Assembly (NCBI RefSeq): GCF_016629525.1
Contig: NZ_AP024269.1
Span: forward strand, 5,012,501 to 5,076,500
Reading direction: 5' to 3'
Origin: Kaistia sp. 32K
GTDB lineage: Bacteria; Pseudomonadota; Alphaproteobacteria; Rhizobiales; Kaistiaceae
Length of the DNA stretch: 64,000 bases
Below the pieces are notes generated by a model. The model was not told where the DNA came from. It saw nothing but the letters and a program-made list of their open reading frames with translations, and searched no databases. A program made the position numbers and the translations under genes. This document shows, piece by piece, positions 21,761 to 30,056 of this stretch. The stretch's first letter is position 1. Each line of letters opens with the position of its first letter.

Positions 21761-22153
21761 ATGACGACCTACCGGACCTTCGTGATTTCAGGCCCCCGCG
21801 GCGCGACCAGCTGGAAGGACAAGCTGAAGCTTGGCGCCGCCATGGTCGTCGGCGCCGCCGTGGTCTTCGCGGCCCTGGTGGTCTCGTTCTCGATCGCGCT
21901 GATCCTGATCCCCATCCTCGGCATCGTCTATCTGTTCCGCCGCCGTATCCTGCGCGCTTTCCTGGCGCGGGCCATGCCGCCCGGCGCCCAGCCCGGCCCG
22001 CGGCCCGGTCCCACGGGCCGGACCTACGAGACGGCGAGCCCGTTCGAGGAGCCCAATCCCTTCCGCGCGCCGCCCGGCGGCCGTTCGAACGACGGCGTGA
22101 CGATCGACGCGGAGTACCATGTCGTCGAGCCGAACGAGCGCGACGGCAAGTAA
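21761..22153 (+). CDS. Small conserved-looking membrane protein, function unknown
   Basis: I do not recognise a named family. The 130-residue protein has one long hydrophobic stretch at about residues 25-60 (AAMVVGAAVVFAALVVSF, then IALILIPILGIVYLF), probably two closely spaced membrane helices or a hairpin. This is followed by a basic RRRILRAFLARAM segment, then a Pro/Gly-rich linker and an acidic tail ending VTIDAEYHVVEPNERDGK. The ATG at 21761 follows CAGGCGGAGACG. It lies alone between gnd and a SnoaL-like gene on the same strand. Start, codon use and composition are consistent with a real gene. Confidence 0.65.
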   Translation: MTTYRTFVISGPRGATSWKDKLKLGAAMVVGAAVVFAALVVSFSIALILIPILGIVYLFRRRILRAFLARAMPPGAQPGPRPGPTGRTYETASPFEEPNPFRAPPGGRSNDGVTIDAEYHVVEPNERDGK

Positions 22154-22327
22154 TAGGCTCCTCGCCGATCGCGGCCCGGTCGCTCGATTGTGATGGCCGG
22201 CGCCCGCGAACTTCCGCTTCCCCATTTCCCGATCGGCTAGACTGGATCGGCCGCGCCAGAGCTTGGACGCGGCCGTTCGGCTTGGCGCGCCGGTTCGTCC
22301 GGCGGCCGGCAGCCATGGGAGGAAGCG

Positions 22328-22681
22328 ATGCAGGACGCGCTCAATCTCTCCAGTCTCCGCAGAGCGGTGGAAGGCAACGACGCCAAGGCGCTGGCGGCCT
22401 TCTATACCGACGATGCCGAAATCCGGGTGATCGACCAGGACCATCCGCCGAGCCGGCCGCTCGTGCTCAAGGGCAAGAAGGCGATCGGCGACATGCTGGA
22501 CGACGTCTGCGGGCGCGCCCTGAAGCACCACATCGACGACGGCCTGATGGAGGGCAGCCACGCCGCGTTCGCCGAGACCTGCACCTATCCCGACGGCGTC
22601 AAGGTCTACATGAGCGCCATGCTGGAACTCGCGGACGGCAAGATCCGCCGCCAGACGAATATCCAGGCCTGGGATCATTGA
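22328..22681 (+). CDS. SnoaL-like / NTF2-fold protein
   Basis: A 117-residue protein of the NTF2-like (SnoaL) superfamily. The recognisable pattern is an N-terminal helix (LRRAVEGNDAKALAAFYTDD) leading into the beta-sheet region AEIRVIDQDHPPSRPLVLKG, GKKAIGDML, and a C-terminal TCTYPDGVKVYMSAML...GKIRRQTNIQAWD. Members range from polyketide cyclases and isomerases to non-catalytic stress proteins, so no reaction can be given. The ATG has GGGAGGAAGCG immediately upstream. It is followed by a REP-like repeat and a strand switch. Confidence 0.8.
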   Translation: MQDALNLSSLRRAVEGNDAKALAAFYTDDAEIRVIDQDHPPSRPLVLKGKKAIGDMLDDVCGRALKHHIDDGLMEGSHAAFAETCTYPDGVKVYMSAMLELADGKIRRQTNIQAWDH

Positions 22682-22746
22682 AGGCGAGGGGCGCTACTAC
22701 TCCGTCTCCCGTCGCAGCCCCAGCCCCGGCCCGCAACCCACGCTCG

Positions 22747-22862
22747 CCGTCATCCCGGGCTTGACCCGGGATCCATTCAGCCGGGTTGATGGCCGCGCGA
22801 AGCTCCCGGCCTCACGGCTGCATGGATCCCCGATCTCCGCTGCGCTGCGTCCGGGATGACGG
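22747..22862. repeat. REP-like intergenic palindromic repeat
   Basis: A composite inverted repeat of about 116 bases between convergent genes. The outer arms are CCGTCATCCCGG (22747-22758) and CCGGGATGACGG (22851-22862). Inside is a second palindrome, CCCGGG-CTTGA-CCCGGG (about 22755-22770). There are also opposed TGGATCC/GGATCCA motifs. Elements with CCGTCATCCCGGGCTTGACCC ends are abundant in many alphaproteobacterial genomes as non-coding dispersed repeats. It may serve as a terminator for both flanking genes. Confidence 0.8.
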
Positions 22863-22900
22863 GGAGCGCGGTGCGTCGACTGCAGCGGCGTCCCGGCCCC

Positions 22901-24361
22901 CTACCTCTCCAGCCGGTTGATGAACCAGCGGGTCAGCTCGATCCAGACCTGGTCCTTCTCGGCCGCGTCCTCGATGCCGTGTTCGATGTTCGGGTTGTCG
23001 TTGACCTCGATGACGAAGAAGCCGTCCTCGGTTTCCTTGATGTCGACGCCATAGAGGCCGTTGCCGATCAGCTGCGCCGCGCGCAGCCCGATGTCGATCA
23101 CCTCCGGCGGCGCCTGGCCGATCGTCATCGAGCGCAGTCCGCCCTCGAGCGCCTTGCCGTTCGGCTGGTGCTTGACGATCTGCCAGTGCTTCTTCGCCAT
23201 GGTGTACTGGCAGACGAAGAGCGGCTTGCCGCCGAGCACGCCGACGCGCCAGTCGAACTCGGTCGGCATGAATTTCTGCGCCAGCAGCAGGTCGGTGTCC
23301 TTGAACCAGGCGCTGGCCAGCTCCCCCATGGCGCGTTGGTCGTCGACCTTCTTCACGCCGCGCGAGAACGACGAATCCGGGATCTTCATGACGAGCGGAA
23401 AGCCCAGCTGGTCGCCGGCGCGCTCGAGATCGCCATTGCCGGCGAGGATGACGGTCGGCGGCACGGCGATGCCGTTGCCGGTCATCAGTTCCTGCAGATA
23501 GACCTTGTTGGTGCAGCGGATCATCGAGATCGGATCGTCGATCACCGGCATTCCCTCCTGCACGGCGCGGCGGGCGAACCGATAGGTGTGGTTGTCGATC
23601 GAGGTCGTCTCGCGGATGAACAGGGCGTCGAATTCGGCGAGCCGGGCGAGGTCCTTCTTGGTGATCGGCTCGACCTCGACGCCAAGCTTCTCGGCGACGC
23701 GCGCCCAGTGTTTCAGCGAGACGAGATGCGAGGGCGGCATCGCCTCGTTCGGGTCGTGCAGGACGGCGAGCGAGTAGCGCGGCGAGGCGGGCGTCGTCTT
23801 CTTCGAGCGCCATTCCCGCCGCGTATGGTCGTGCAGCGCCTCGTGGAAGAAGGCGAGCTCGTCGGCGCCGAGCTTGTTGAGCGGCACGGCGGCGAGCTTG
23901 CGGATCTCGGCGCGGCTCGCCTGCTCGATTGTCACCTCCAGGACGGGGCAACGGAACCAGTCGAACAGCAGCCGGGCGAAACGGTCGAAGCGATGGTCGT
24001 CGACGATGCCGAACATCACCAGCAATCGGCCCGGGATCTTCTTGTCGTCGACGGTGGCGATCGCCTTTTCCAGCTGGTCCTCGAGCTCGGGGATCGCCTG
24101 CGCGTAGAGCGCCTTGCTGCCGAGATCGATCATCGTCTCGACCGTCGGCACGACGCGGTGGCCGCGCGCGCCGGCGAGCAGCGAGGCGTAGTAGCCGCGG
24201 CTCTGGTAGGCGAAGGAGCGCGACAGGTTGATGATCTTCGGTCGCGAGCCGCGAAACAGGTTGGCGCGGGCCAGGTAGTCCTTTGTCGTGATGACCTTGT
24301 GGGGGGTGTCTTCGTTTGGAAAGTCCTTGGCCGTATCGACCAGGATCACCCAATCAGGCAT
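22901..24361 (-). CDS. RimK-family ATP-grasp ligase, unknown substrate
   Basis: A 486-residue protein with a C-terminal ATP-grasp domain of the RimK type (from about residue 270). The ATP-binding lysine is in FPLVMKIPDSSFSRGVKKV. DWRVGVLGGKPLFVCQY follows, and the metal-binding end is FFVIEVNDNPNIEHGIED. RimK enzymes form amide bonds between amino acids or add residues to a peptide or protein C-terminus. The N-terminal ~190 residues (MPDWVILVDTAKDFPNED...) are a family-specific RimK-like pre-domain. It starts three bases after the GNAT/C39 gene, with GAGGTG inside that gene's end, so the two are translationally coupled. The substrate is unknown. Confidence 0.85.
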   Translation of the reverse strand: MPDWVILVDTAKDFPNEDTPHKVITTKDYLARANLFRGSRPKIINLSRSFAYQSRGYYASLLAGARGHRVVPTVETMIDLGSKALYAQAIPELEDQLEKAIATVDDKKIPGRLLVMFGIVDDHRFDRFARLLFDWFRCPVLEVTIEQASRAEIRKLAAVPLNKLGADELAFFHEALHDHTRREWRSKKTTPASPRYSLAVLHDPNEAMPPSHLVSLKHWARVAEKLGVEVEPITKKDLARLAEFDALFIRETTSIDNHTYRFARRAVQEGMPVIDDPISMIRCTNKVYLQELMTGNGIAVPPTVILAGNGDLERAGDQLGFPLVMKIPDSSFSRGVKKVDDQRAMGELASAWFKDTDLLLAQKFMPTEFDWRVGVLGGKPLFVCQYTMAKKHWQIVKHQPNGKALEGGLRSMTIGQAPPEVIDIGLRAAQLIGNGLYGVDIKETEDGFFVIEVNDNPNIEHGIEDAAEKDQVWIELTRWFINRLER

Positions 24362-24364
24362 GTT

Positions 24365-25510
24365 TCACCTCGGTCTGAGAACAACGGCGGCGCGCAGAGC
24401 CTCGCGTCCCCATCGGGCCATATGCTCGAAATCGGCGTAGGGTATCGGCAGGTTCGCTGCGTCGTTGTGGGTCTCATGCTTGCGGTCCTCGACCCAGGGG
24501 TCGTGAATGAACAGATGGCGTCCATCGTCGCCGACGACCAGAACCCAGTGCGGCACCTTCTGGCCGAACATGCGGTAGGCCGAGATCAGCACGATGACGA
24601 GCGCGCCGTCGGCGAGCGCCGCGCGGATCGCGGCGACGTCGATCGGCCGGTAGGTGATCGGGATGTCGAAGGCGATGGTCTGGCGGCGGAAGTCTTCCTG
24701 CGCCAGCGCCATGACGCGGCGCTTTTCCGGATTGCGGACGGATGCGAGGAAGAGCGAGCCTTCGCGGCTGATGTGGATGCTGGCGGAGAGGCCGTTGCGC
24801 GCCGCCGAGACGGCGAGCCCGTGCGGGTCGCAGCCGCCGAGGCCGGCCATCATGAAGACCGTCGTCGCCTGCCGCCAGAGCTTGATCTCCTCGACCGGGC
24901 TCATGGCGTAATCGGCGCGAAAATGCGCCAGCGCCATCATCACGCAGCAGGGGCCGCAGGTGAAGTCGGTCGTCTGCTCGTAGTAGGGCACCGCCGTCGA
25001 CTGACCGGTCCCGCGCAGCCGCTTCTCGAAGCGCAGCGCGTCGGCGTGGTCCTCGTAATAGTCGAGATAGCGGCCGATGCGGCGATAGCCGAGCCGGCCG
25101 TAGAGCGCGATGGCGCCCTCATTGTCCTCGCGCACTTCGAGGCGGAGCAGGAAGCGGTCGCGGGCAAACGCCGTCCGTTCCGCTTCCGCCATCAGCGCGG
25201 TGCCGATGCCGCTGCCGCGCATCTCCGGCAGCACGGCGATCGAATAGAGCCGCGCCATGCCGGTGCCGGCGCGAAACAGCAGCAGCGTGTAGCCGCCGAG
25301 CCGGCCGTCCGGCAGGCTCGCGACGGTGATCGCCGCCGTCGGCGCCTCGACCAGCTTGCGGAAACTGCGCCGGGTGATGCGATCGGTGTCGAAGCAGGCG
25401 GCCTCGATGGCGAGCAGGCCATCGACATCGGCCGCGCCGGCCGGGCGCACGGTGTAGAGGGGGGACGAGGGCGGTGCGACTGCACTGACAACGCGTGATG
25501 GAGTGCCCAT
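24365..25510 (-). CDS. GNAT acetyltransferase / peptidase C39 fusion protein
   Basis: Two domains in one chain. Residues ~18-165 are a GNAT N-acetyltransferase with the acetyl-CoA loop RGSGIGTALM and a RimI-like LYGRLGYRRIGRY. Residues ~172-375 are a papain-like C39 domain with catalytic Cys185 in FTCGPCC, His321 in VPHWVLVVG and Asp337 in FIHDPW, so the triad is intact. C39 peptidases normally cut double-glycine leaders, but here there is no ABC transporter domain. The ATG at 25510 is chosen because the GNAT domain starts soon after; its ribosome-binding site is weak and the frame is open to 25618. It is operonic with the ATP-grasp ligase. Confidence 0.82.
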   Translation of the reverse strand: MGTPSRVVSAVAPPSSPLYTVRPAGAADVDGLLAIEAACFDTDRITRRSFRKLVEAPTAAITVASLPDGRLGGYTLLLFRAGTGMARLYSIAVLPEMRGSGIGTALMAEAERTAFARDRFLLRLEVREDNEGAIALYGRLGYRRIGRYLDYYEDHADALRFEKRLRGTGQSTAVPYYEQTTDFTCGPCCVMMALAHFRADYAMSPVEEIKLWRQATTVFMMAGLGGCDPHGLAVSAARNGLSASIHISREGSLFLASVRNPEKRRVMALAQEDFRRQTIAFDIPITYRPIDVAAIRAALADGALVIVLISAYRMFGQKVPHWVLVVGDDGRHLFIHDPWVEDRKHETHNDAANLPIPYADFEHMARWGREALRAAVVLRPR

Positions 25511-25742
25511 CTCAGGCTGATCCGCAAGGGGGGACTGGCGGGCGCCTCCGGGATGTTGCGCCTTCCACCCCTCGATCTCTGTCCCAAATTGCGGCGGCGC
25601 CAAGGCTGCGCGCCGCACGCAATCGTGAACGTCGAGGCCTTCGAGCCGCTCCTCGATTCATGAAAACGACGAACGGCCCTATCTCTTTGTTTTATCGATA
25701 TTTTTTCACGCGAACCGGTATCCGCTTCGCTCGAAAACGCGC

Positions 25743-26687
25743 CTAGCCGGGGACGTTGTCGCCGACTTCCTCGGCGATCGTGTCGCCCGGCTTCGGCTTG
25801 CCGGTCCGCTGCTCGCGCAGGAAGATGTAGAAGCCGGCGGCGATGATGATGGCGGCGCCGACGAGCATCGAGATCTTCGGCTCGTCGCCGAAGACGAAAT
25901 AGCCGAACACCACGGCCCAGATCAGCATCGTGTACTGGTACGGCACGACCACCGAGGCCGGCGCCAGCCGCAGCGAGCGTGTCACGCAGAGCTGTGCGGC
26001 GAGCGCGACGACGCCGATCAGGGCCAGGGCTGCGAAGTCGATCGGCGTCGGCGTGACCCAGGTGAACGGAGCGATGACGGCGCCGGTGACGAGCGTCGCC
26101 GTTGTCGAGAAGGTCAAAAGCGTCGTGTCCGGCGTGCCGCGCAGCTGGCGGGTGATGATCATCAGCGCGGCGAAGAACAGGCTGCCGCCGATGGCGATCA
26201 GCGCGCCCCAGCTCAGGCTCTCGGAGGAGGGCTGCAGCACGATGACGACGCCGATGAAGCCGGCCAGGATCGCCAGCCAGCGCGGGCCGTCGACCTTCTC
26301 CTTCAGGAGCAGCGCCGACAGCGCTGTCACATAGACCGGGCCGGCCAGGTAATAGGTCATGACATCCGCCAGCGGCAGCAACGACACCGACCAGTAGAAG
26401 AAGCTGATCTCGCCGACGATGACGAAGACGCGCAGCAGCTGCAGGCCGGGGCGAGGCGCAGCGCGGAGCGTCGCCAGACCGCCCTGCTTCTGGATGAAGG
26501 GACCGAGGACGACGACCGCCGCGATCGAGCGCAGCAGCATGATCATGCCGACGGAATAGGTGGCGGTCAGCCATTTTCCGAGCGTGTCGTTGGCGGAGTA
26601 GAGGAAGATGCCGAGGACCATCAGGGCGATGCCCAGGACCGGACCCGAGAGGGCGCGCGCGGAAGCGGAAGGGGAACTTGCAGACAT
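25743..26687 (-). CDS. EamA/DMT-family transporter
   Basis: Inner-membrane drug/metabolite transporter of about 314 residues with ten predicted membrane segments in two EamA repeats. The first repeat starts GIALMVLGIFLYSANDTLGKW and includes SVGMIMLLRSIAAVVVLGPF. The second includes LRLAPASVVVPYQYTMLIWAVVFGY. The cytosolic tail is charged (PKPGDTIAEEVGDN). Substrates of this family are varied and cannot be read from sequence. The ATG at 26687 is preferred over starts up to 26849, because the upstream ~54 residues are not hydrophobic and not family-like. It is followed, on the same strand, by the GNAT-C39/RimK pair after about 230 bases. Confidence 0.88.
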   Translation of the reverse strand: MSASSPSASARALSGPVLGIALMVLGIFLYSANDTLGKWLTATYSVGMIMLLRSIAAVVVLGPFIQKQGGLATLRAAPRPGLQLLRVFVIVGEISFFYWSVSLLPLADVMTYYLAGPVYVTALSALLLKEKVDGPRWLAILAGFIGVVIVLQPSSESLSWGALIAIGGSLFFAALMIITRQLRGTPDTTLLTFSTTATLVTGAVIAPFTWVTPTPIDFAALALIGVVALAAQLCVTRSLRLAPASVVVPYQYTMLIWAVVFGYFVFGDEPKISMLVGAAIIIAAGFYIFLREQRTGKPKPGDTIAEEVGDNVPG

Positions 26688-26994
26688 GAAATCACATGGC
26701 GGATGATTGAATGGGCACTCTGCACAGAAGTGCGGCAGAGACAAGAAGATCCGCGTCGTTGCGACGCGTTCTTGCAGCCTCTTCTGCGCGGTTGCGACTT
26801 TTCGATTGCTTTTTCGCCGGCGAGTCCGCATATACGCGACGACGATCATCGTGATCGCGCTGTGCCACGCGAAGGTTTCGGTGGCTCTATCCTGCCAGGG
26901 GGGCAGGACACGACCCCGTCCTCTGATCCTTTCGCGCGTGGGTCATGACTAGAAGTCGAATGCCGACAGGTGTTCGCACAATTAGGCTTTCTTC
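26688..26994. other. Divergent intergenic region between DMT transporter and DEAD-box helicase
   Basis: No convincing gene. It holds an inverted repeat TCCTGCC-AGGGG-GGCAGGA (26890-26908) and CGATCA-TCG-TGATCG near 26847. The ~100 bases before the helicase start probably form its leader; the first structure could regulate it. I see no clear promoter consensus. Confidence 0.4.
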
Positions 26995-28263
26995 TTGAAT
27001 CAATTGACAAATTTCGCGGATTTGGCTCTTGCCGAACCGCTGGTGCGTGCGCTTGATGTGGCCGGCATTACCAGGCCGACGCCGATCCAGGCGCAGGCAA
27101 TCCCCGCGCTTCTCGAAGGCCGCGACATGCTCGGCATCGCGCAGACCGGAACCGGCAAGACCGCCGCGTTCGGCCTGCCGCTCCTCCAGCATCTGTCGCG
27201 CCGCGCGGACGGCCTCGTGGCCAAGACCGCTCGCTCGCTCATCCTCGCGCCGACGCGCGAACTCGCCATCCAGATCGATTCCGAGCTTCGCAAGTTCGCG
27301 AAGTTCCTCGGCATTCGCCATGCGCTCGTCTTCGGCGGCGTCGGCCATCAGCCGCAGATCCGGGCGCTCGAGAAGGGTGTCGACATCCTCGTCGCGACGC
27401 CGGGCCGCCTGCTCGATCACCTGCAGGCGGGCGCCGTGCGCCTCGACAGCGTCAGCCATCTGGTGCTCGACGAAGCCGACCGCATGCTCGACATGGGCTT
27501 CGTCCGCGACGTCATGAAGATCGTGGCGCTGCTGCCGGCGAACCGTCAGTCGCTGCTGTTCTCGGCGACGATGCCGGCCGAAGTGGCGCAGCTCTCGCGC
27601 AAGATCCTCAAGGACCCGGTCCGGGTCGAGGTGACGCCCGAGGCGGTCACGGTCGATCGCATCGACCAGAAGCTCTATCGCGTGCCGACGGCCGAGAAGC
27701 GCAATTTCCTCCTGGATCTGCTTGCCAATCCGGAGATGGAGCGCGTCATCGTCTTCACGCGCACCAAGCACGGCGCCGATCGCGTCGCGCAACACCTGCA
27801 GAAGGCGCGCGTCGAGACGCTCGCCCTGCATGGCAACAAATCGCAGGGCGCCCGTCAGAAGGCGCTGGAGGGCTTCAAGGATGGAAGCCTCCGGGTTCTC
27901 GTCGCCACCGACATCGCCGCTCGCGGCATCGATGTCTCCGGCGTGACCCATGTGGTGAATTTCGACCTGCCCGACGAGCCGGAATCGTATGTCCATCGCA
28001 TTGGACGTACGGCCCGCGCTGGTCGCAGCGGGCTCGCACTCTCTCTGTTCGACGCTGGCGAAGCTGCGCGTCTGAAGGCAATCGAGCGGCTGATTCGCCG
28101 TCCGATTCCGGAAGTCGCGACCAATTTCAAAGCCCCGTCTTCGGCTCAAAGGCCCGCTGCGGACACGCAGCGGGGTGACAAGCCGGCTCGGGACGGGCAG
28201 CCTATGCAAGAAAAGAGCAAGAAAAATCGGTGGCGTGGCCAACAACGCCGCCGAGCGGCTTGA
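26995..28263 (+). CDS. DEAD-box ATP-dependent RNA helicase (RhlE-like)
   Basis: Superfamily 2 RNA helicase of 422 residues. The Q motif region is FADLALAEPLVRALDVAGI with RPTPIQAQAIP. Motif I is AQTGTGKTAAFGLP, motif Ia is PTRELAIQI, motif II is VLDEADRMLDMGF, motif III is FSATMP, and motif VI is YVHRIGRTARAGRSG. A basic C-terminal tail (KNRWRGQQRRRAA) probably adds RNA affinity. The most likely start is TTG at 26995; a second TTG three codons later is possible. It is followed by a cold-shock protein and an IF-1 paralogue, which suggests a role in RNA remodelling at low temperature. Confidence 0.92.
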   Translation: MNQLTNFADLALAEPLVRALDVAGITRPTPIQAQAIPALLEGRDMLGIAQTGTGKTAAFGLPLLQHLSRRADGLVAKTARSLILAPTRELAIQIDSELRKFAKFLGIRHALVFGGVGHQPQIRALEKGVDILVATPGRLLDHLQAGAVRLDSVSHLVLDEADRMLDMGFVRDVMKIVALLPANRQSLLFSATMPAEVAQLSRKILKDPVRVEVTPEAVTVDRIDQKLYRVPTAEKRNFLLDLLANPEMERVIVFTRTKHGADRVAQHLQKARVETLALHGNKSQGARQKALEGFKDGSLRVLVATDIAARGIDVSGVTHVVNFDLPDEPESYVHRIGRTARAGRSGLALSLFDAGEAARLKAIERLIRRPIPEVATNFKAPSSAQRPAADTQRGDKPARDGQPMQEKSKKNRWRGQQRRRAA

Positions 28264-28316
28264 CGACGGGACGGTCGTTAGCAAAGTTCTCTACCGCCAG
28301 ACTGAAGGAGATTTCC

Positions 28317-28523
28317 ATGGCGACGGGTACAGTGAAGTGGTTCAATGCGACCAAGGGTTACGGTTTTATCCAGCCGGACCAGGGTGGTCAGGACGTGTTC
28401 GTGCACATCAGCGCCGTTGAGCGCGCTGGTCTGTCGACGCTGCGCGACGGCGCCAAGATCTCGTACGAGCTCGAGACCGATCGTCGCGGCAAGACGTCCG
28501 CGACGGAACTGAAGGTCTCGTAA
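28317..28523 (+). CDS. Cold-shock protein (CspA family)
   Basis: A 68-residue OB-fold RNA/DNA chaperone. RNP1 is KGYGFIQ within [18 protein letters not shown], and RNP2 is DVFVHISAV. It ends TSATELKVS. The length is typical. The ATG at 28317 has GAAGGAG seven bases upstream, so the longer open frame from 28230 is rejected. It lies 53 bases after the helicase and 10 bases before the IF-1 gene, and is likely co-transcribed with the latter. Paralogues of this family are common and not all are cold-induced. Confidence 0.95.
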   Translation: MATGTVKWFNATKGYGFIQPDQGGQDVFVHISAVERAGLSTLRDGAKISYELETDRRGKTSATELKVS

Positions 28524-28533
28524 GGAACAACAC

Positions 28534-28815
28534 ATGGCGAAGGAAGAAGCGCTCGAATTCGAGGGTACGGTCGTCGAGGTCCTGCCCGACGCCAAGTTCC
28601 GCGTGGAACTCGAGAACGGGCATGTCGTCGTCGCCTACACCGCAGGCCGGATGAAGAAAAACCGGATCAAGACGCTGGCGGGCGACCGCGTAACCGTCGA
28701 GATGACGCCATACGATCTCGATCGTGCGCGACTGGTTTTCCGGCACAAGGGCGAACCGCTTGCTCCGCAAGCACCCAGGCCGCCTTTCCGCGGTGGCGCG
28801 GCGCGTCGACGCTGA
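28534..28815 (+). CDS. infA: Translation initiation factor IF-1 paralogue with C-terminal extension
   Basis: S1/OB-fold protein that occupies the ribosomal A site during initiation. The core is [23 protein letters not shown]-like [19 protein letters not shown] and [18 protein letters not shown]. Normal IF-1 is 72 residues; this one has 93, with a basic Pro/Arg-rich tail ([15 protein letters not shown]). Hyphomicrobiales often carry a second IF-1 next to a csp gene, so this may be a specialised paralogue rather than the main IF-1. The symbol is by homology. It lies 10 bases after the csp stop codon. Confidence 0.88.
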   Translation: MAKEEALEFEGTVVEVLPDAKFRVELENGHVVVAYTAGRMKKNRIKTLAGDRVTVEMTPYDLDRARLVFRHKGEPLAPQAPRPPFRGGAARRR

Positions 28816-28841
28816 CATCCGACGCCAGGTGATGAAAAATG

Positions 28842-28874
28842 AGGGCCGGCGCGTTCATCGCGCCGGCCCTTTTC
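28842..28874 (+). terminator. Intrinsic terminator after infA
   Basis: A 12-bp GC-rich stem (AGGGCCGGCGCG with CGCGCCGGCCCT), a 5-base TTCAT loop and a following TTTCGTTT. It begins 26 bases after the infA stop codon and closes the helicase/csp/infA group. Confidence 0.9.
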
Positions 28875-29159
28875 GTTTGCGCCGATGGCAGGAATGGCCG
28901 GCCGTCCCGGCCTCCCGACGCCGCCCGGCGGGGAAATCGCGACCGGATGGTACGGCAACTTTATGGTTTCGGCCGATTAACCCCATTTGCGGCCGAAATC
29001 CGGCGCGGTTGCAAAAATGTGGCAGCCGATGGCTAAAACCCGCTTGCGTCCCGTCACGGAAGACCATATTCTTTTCTTGTCGCGGGGGCGGACGATTCAC
29101 ACGATCTTAAGTCCCTGTCGGCGAGACAGCTTCGGGAACCTCCCGGTTAGAACTGTATT

Positions 29160-29286
29160 CGAAGATTATTTCGACACGCAGTTGTAATTAGAATTGATGA
29201 GCTCGAGTTTTTTTTGGTTCGAGCAAAGAGTTATTCTTTTTAGTTATGTTTTCGCCGCCGGCCCAAAAGGTCGGCGGTTTCTTTTT
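29160..29286 (+). ncRNA. Possible small RNA ending in an intrinsic terminator, in a 670-bp gene-free gap
   Basis: Between infA and the TerB gene (28816-29487) no gene is convincing, yet 29160-29250 is strikingly AT-rich for this genome. It ends in a second intrinsic terminator: CCGCCGGCC/GGTCGGCGG arms around CAAAA (29255-29277), then TTTCTTTTTG. The infA operon already has its own terminator 380 bases earlier, so this one needs a separate transcript. A smaller hairpin (GCTCGAG/GGTTCGAGC region, about 29200-29224) lies within. A 66-residue open frame (28987-29187) is alternative content but looks unlike a protein. The 5' end is unknown; the coordinates are a guess. Confidence 0.35.
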
Positions 29287-29487
29287 GTGCGTTCTTCATG
29301 CGCTCGACTTGGCCCGCCGACTCCGGCTGCTCTTGCCTCGAATCCGGCTTTTTCGCGACAATGCCTGCCCTCGGTGGTAGGTGACGGCTTGTCGCGTGAT
29401 GATTTCCTATCCTTGCCTTATTCTCATGCAGCTTGGGCCAACATGGGGACGAGCCTGTCATCGGGGCAGAGCGCCCGGAGGAATTGA

Positions 29488-29973
29488 ATGCTGAGCGTAT
29501 TTCGCAATTTCCTCGCCGAGCTGACCGGCGGCGGGACCGACAAGGGCTTCGGCGAGGACGATCACCGCCTGGCGGCGGCGGCGCTGCTGCACCATGTCGT
29601 CGCCGTCGACGGCGAGGTGACGGAATCCGAGCGCCAGCGCCTTCACGATCTCTTGCAGAACCGCTACGGCCTCGATGCCGACGCGACCGAGGATCTGATG
29701 CGCGCGGCCGAGAAGGCCGATGACGAGGCCGTCGATTTCTATCGCTTCACCAGCGTGCTGAAGACGCGGCTGGACGAGATCGATCGCGAGCAGATCGTCG
29801 CCATGATGTGGGATCTCGTCTATGCCGATGGCCGGCTGACCGAATTCGAGGACAATGTCATCTGGCGGGTCGCGGACCTGCTCGGCGTGTCCGGCCGGGC
29901 GCGCCTGCGCCTGAAGAAGATCGTGCAGTCCGGCGGCAATGTCGTCGCCGATATCGCGCCGCAGGAGAGTTGA
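29488..29973 (+). CDS. TerB-family protein (tellurite-resistance-like)
   Basis: A 161-residue all-helical TerB-like protein. The two acidic repeats typical of this fold are VVAVDGEVTESERQRLHDLL (about residues 36-55) and LVYADGRLTEFEDNVIWRV, each with a possible metal-binding acidic face. The N-terminal MLSVFRNFLAELTGGG and the alanine-rich helix HRLAAAALLHHV fit. Despite the name, most members have no proven link to tellurite; they often occur with membrane stress or metal-sensing systems. No other ter genes are near. The ATG has CGGAGGAATTGA upstream, a good site. Confidence 0.88.
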   Translation: MLSVFRNFLAELTGGGTDKGFGEDDHRLAAAALLHHVVAVDGEVTESERQRLHDLLQNRYGLDADATEDLMRAAEKADDEAVDFYRFTSVLKTRLDEIDREQIVAMMWDLVYADGRLTEFEDNVIWRVADLLGVSGRARLRLKKIVQSGGNVVADIAPQES

Positions 29974-30056
29974 TCGCCGCGAGCTGATCGCAGCCGGCGG
30001 GCAGGCGTGCCATCGCGCAGCCCGCGGGCGCCGCAAGTAGAAGGATCGCTGGACCC

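Noticed and set aside
20118..22316. A 732-codon minus-strand open frame opposite gnd
   Set aside because: Shadow of gnd in a high-GC sequence; composition is Arg/Gly-rich and no domain is visible.
22747..22862. A CRISPR or mobile-element end
   Set aside because: There is only one copy of a palindromic REP-like element, with no direct repeats, spacers or transposase.
22856..25498. An 880-codon plus-strand open frame opposite the RimK and GNAT-C39 genes
   Set aside because: Antisense shadow; the minus-strand proteins have complete motifs and coupled spacing.
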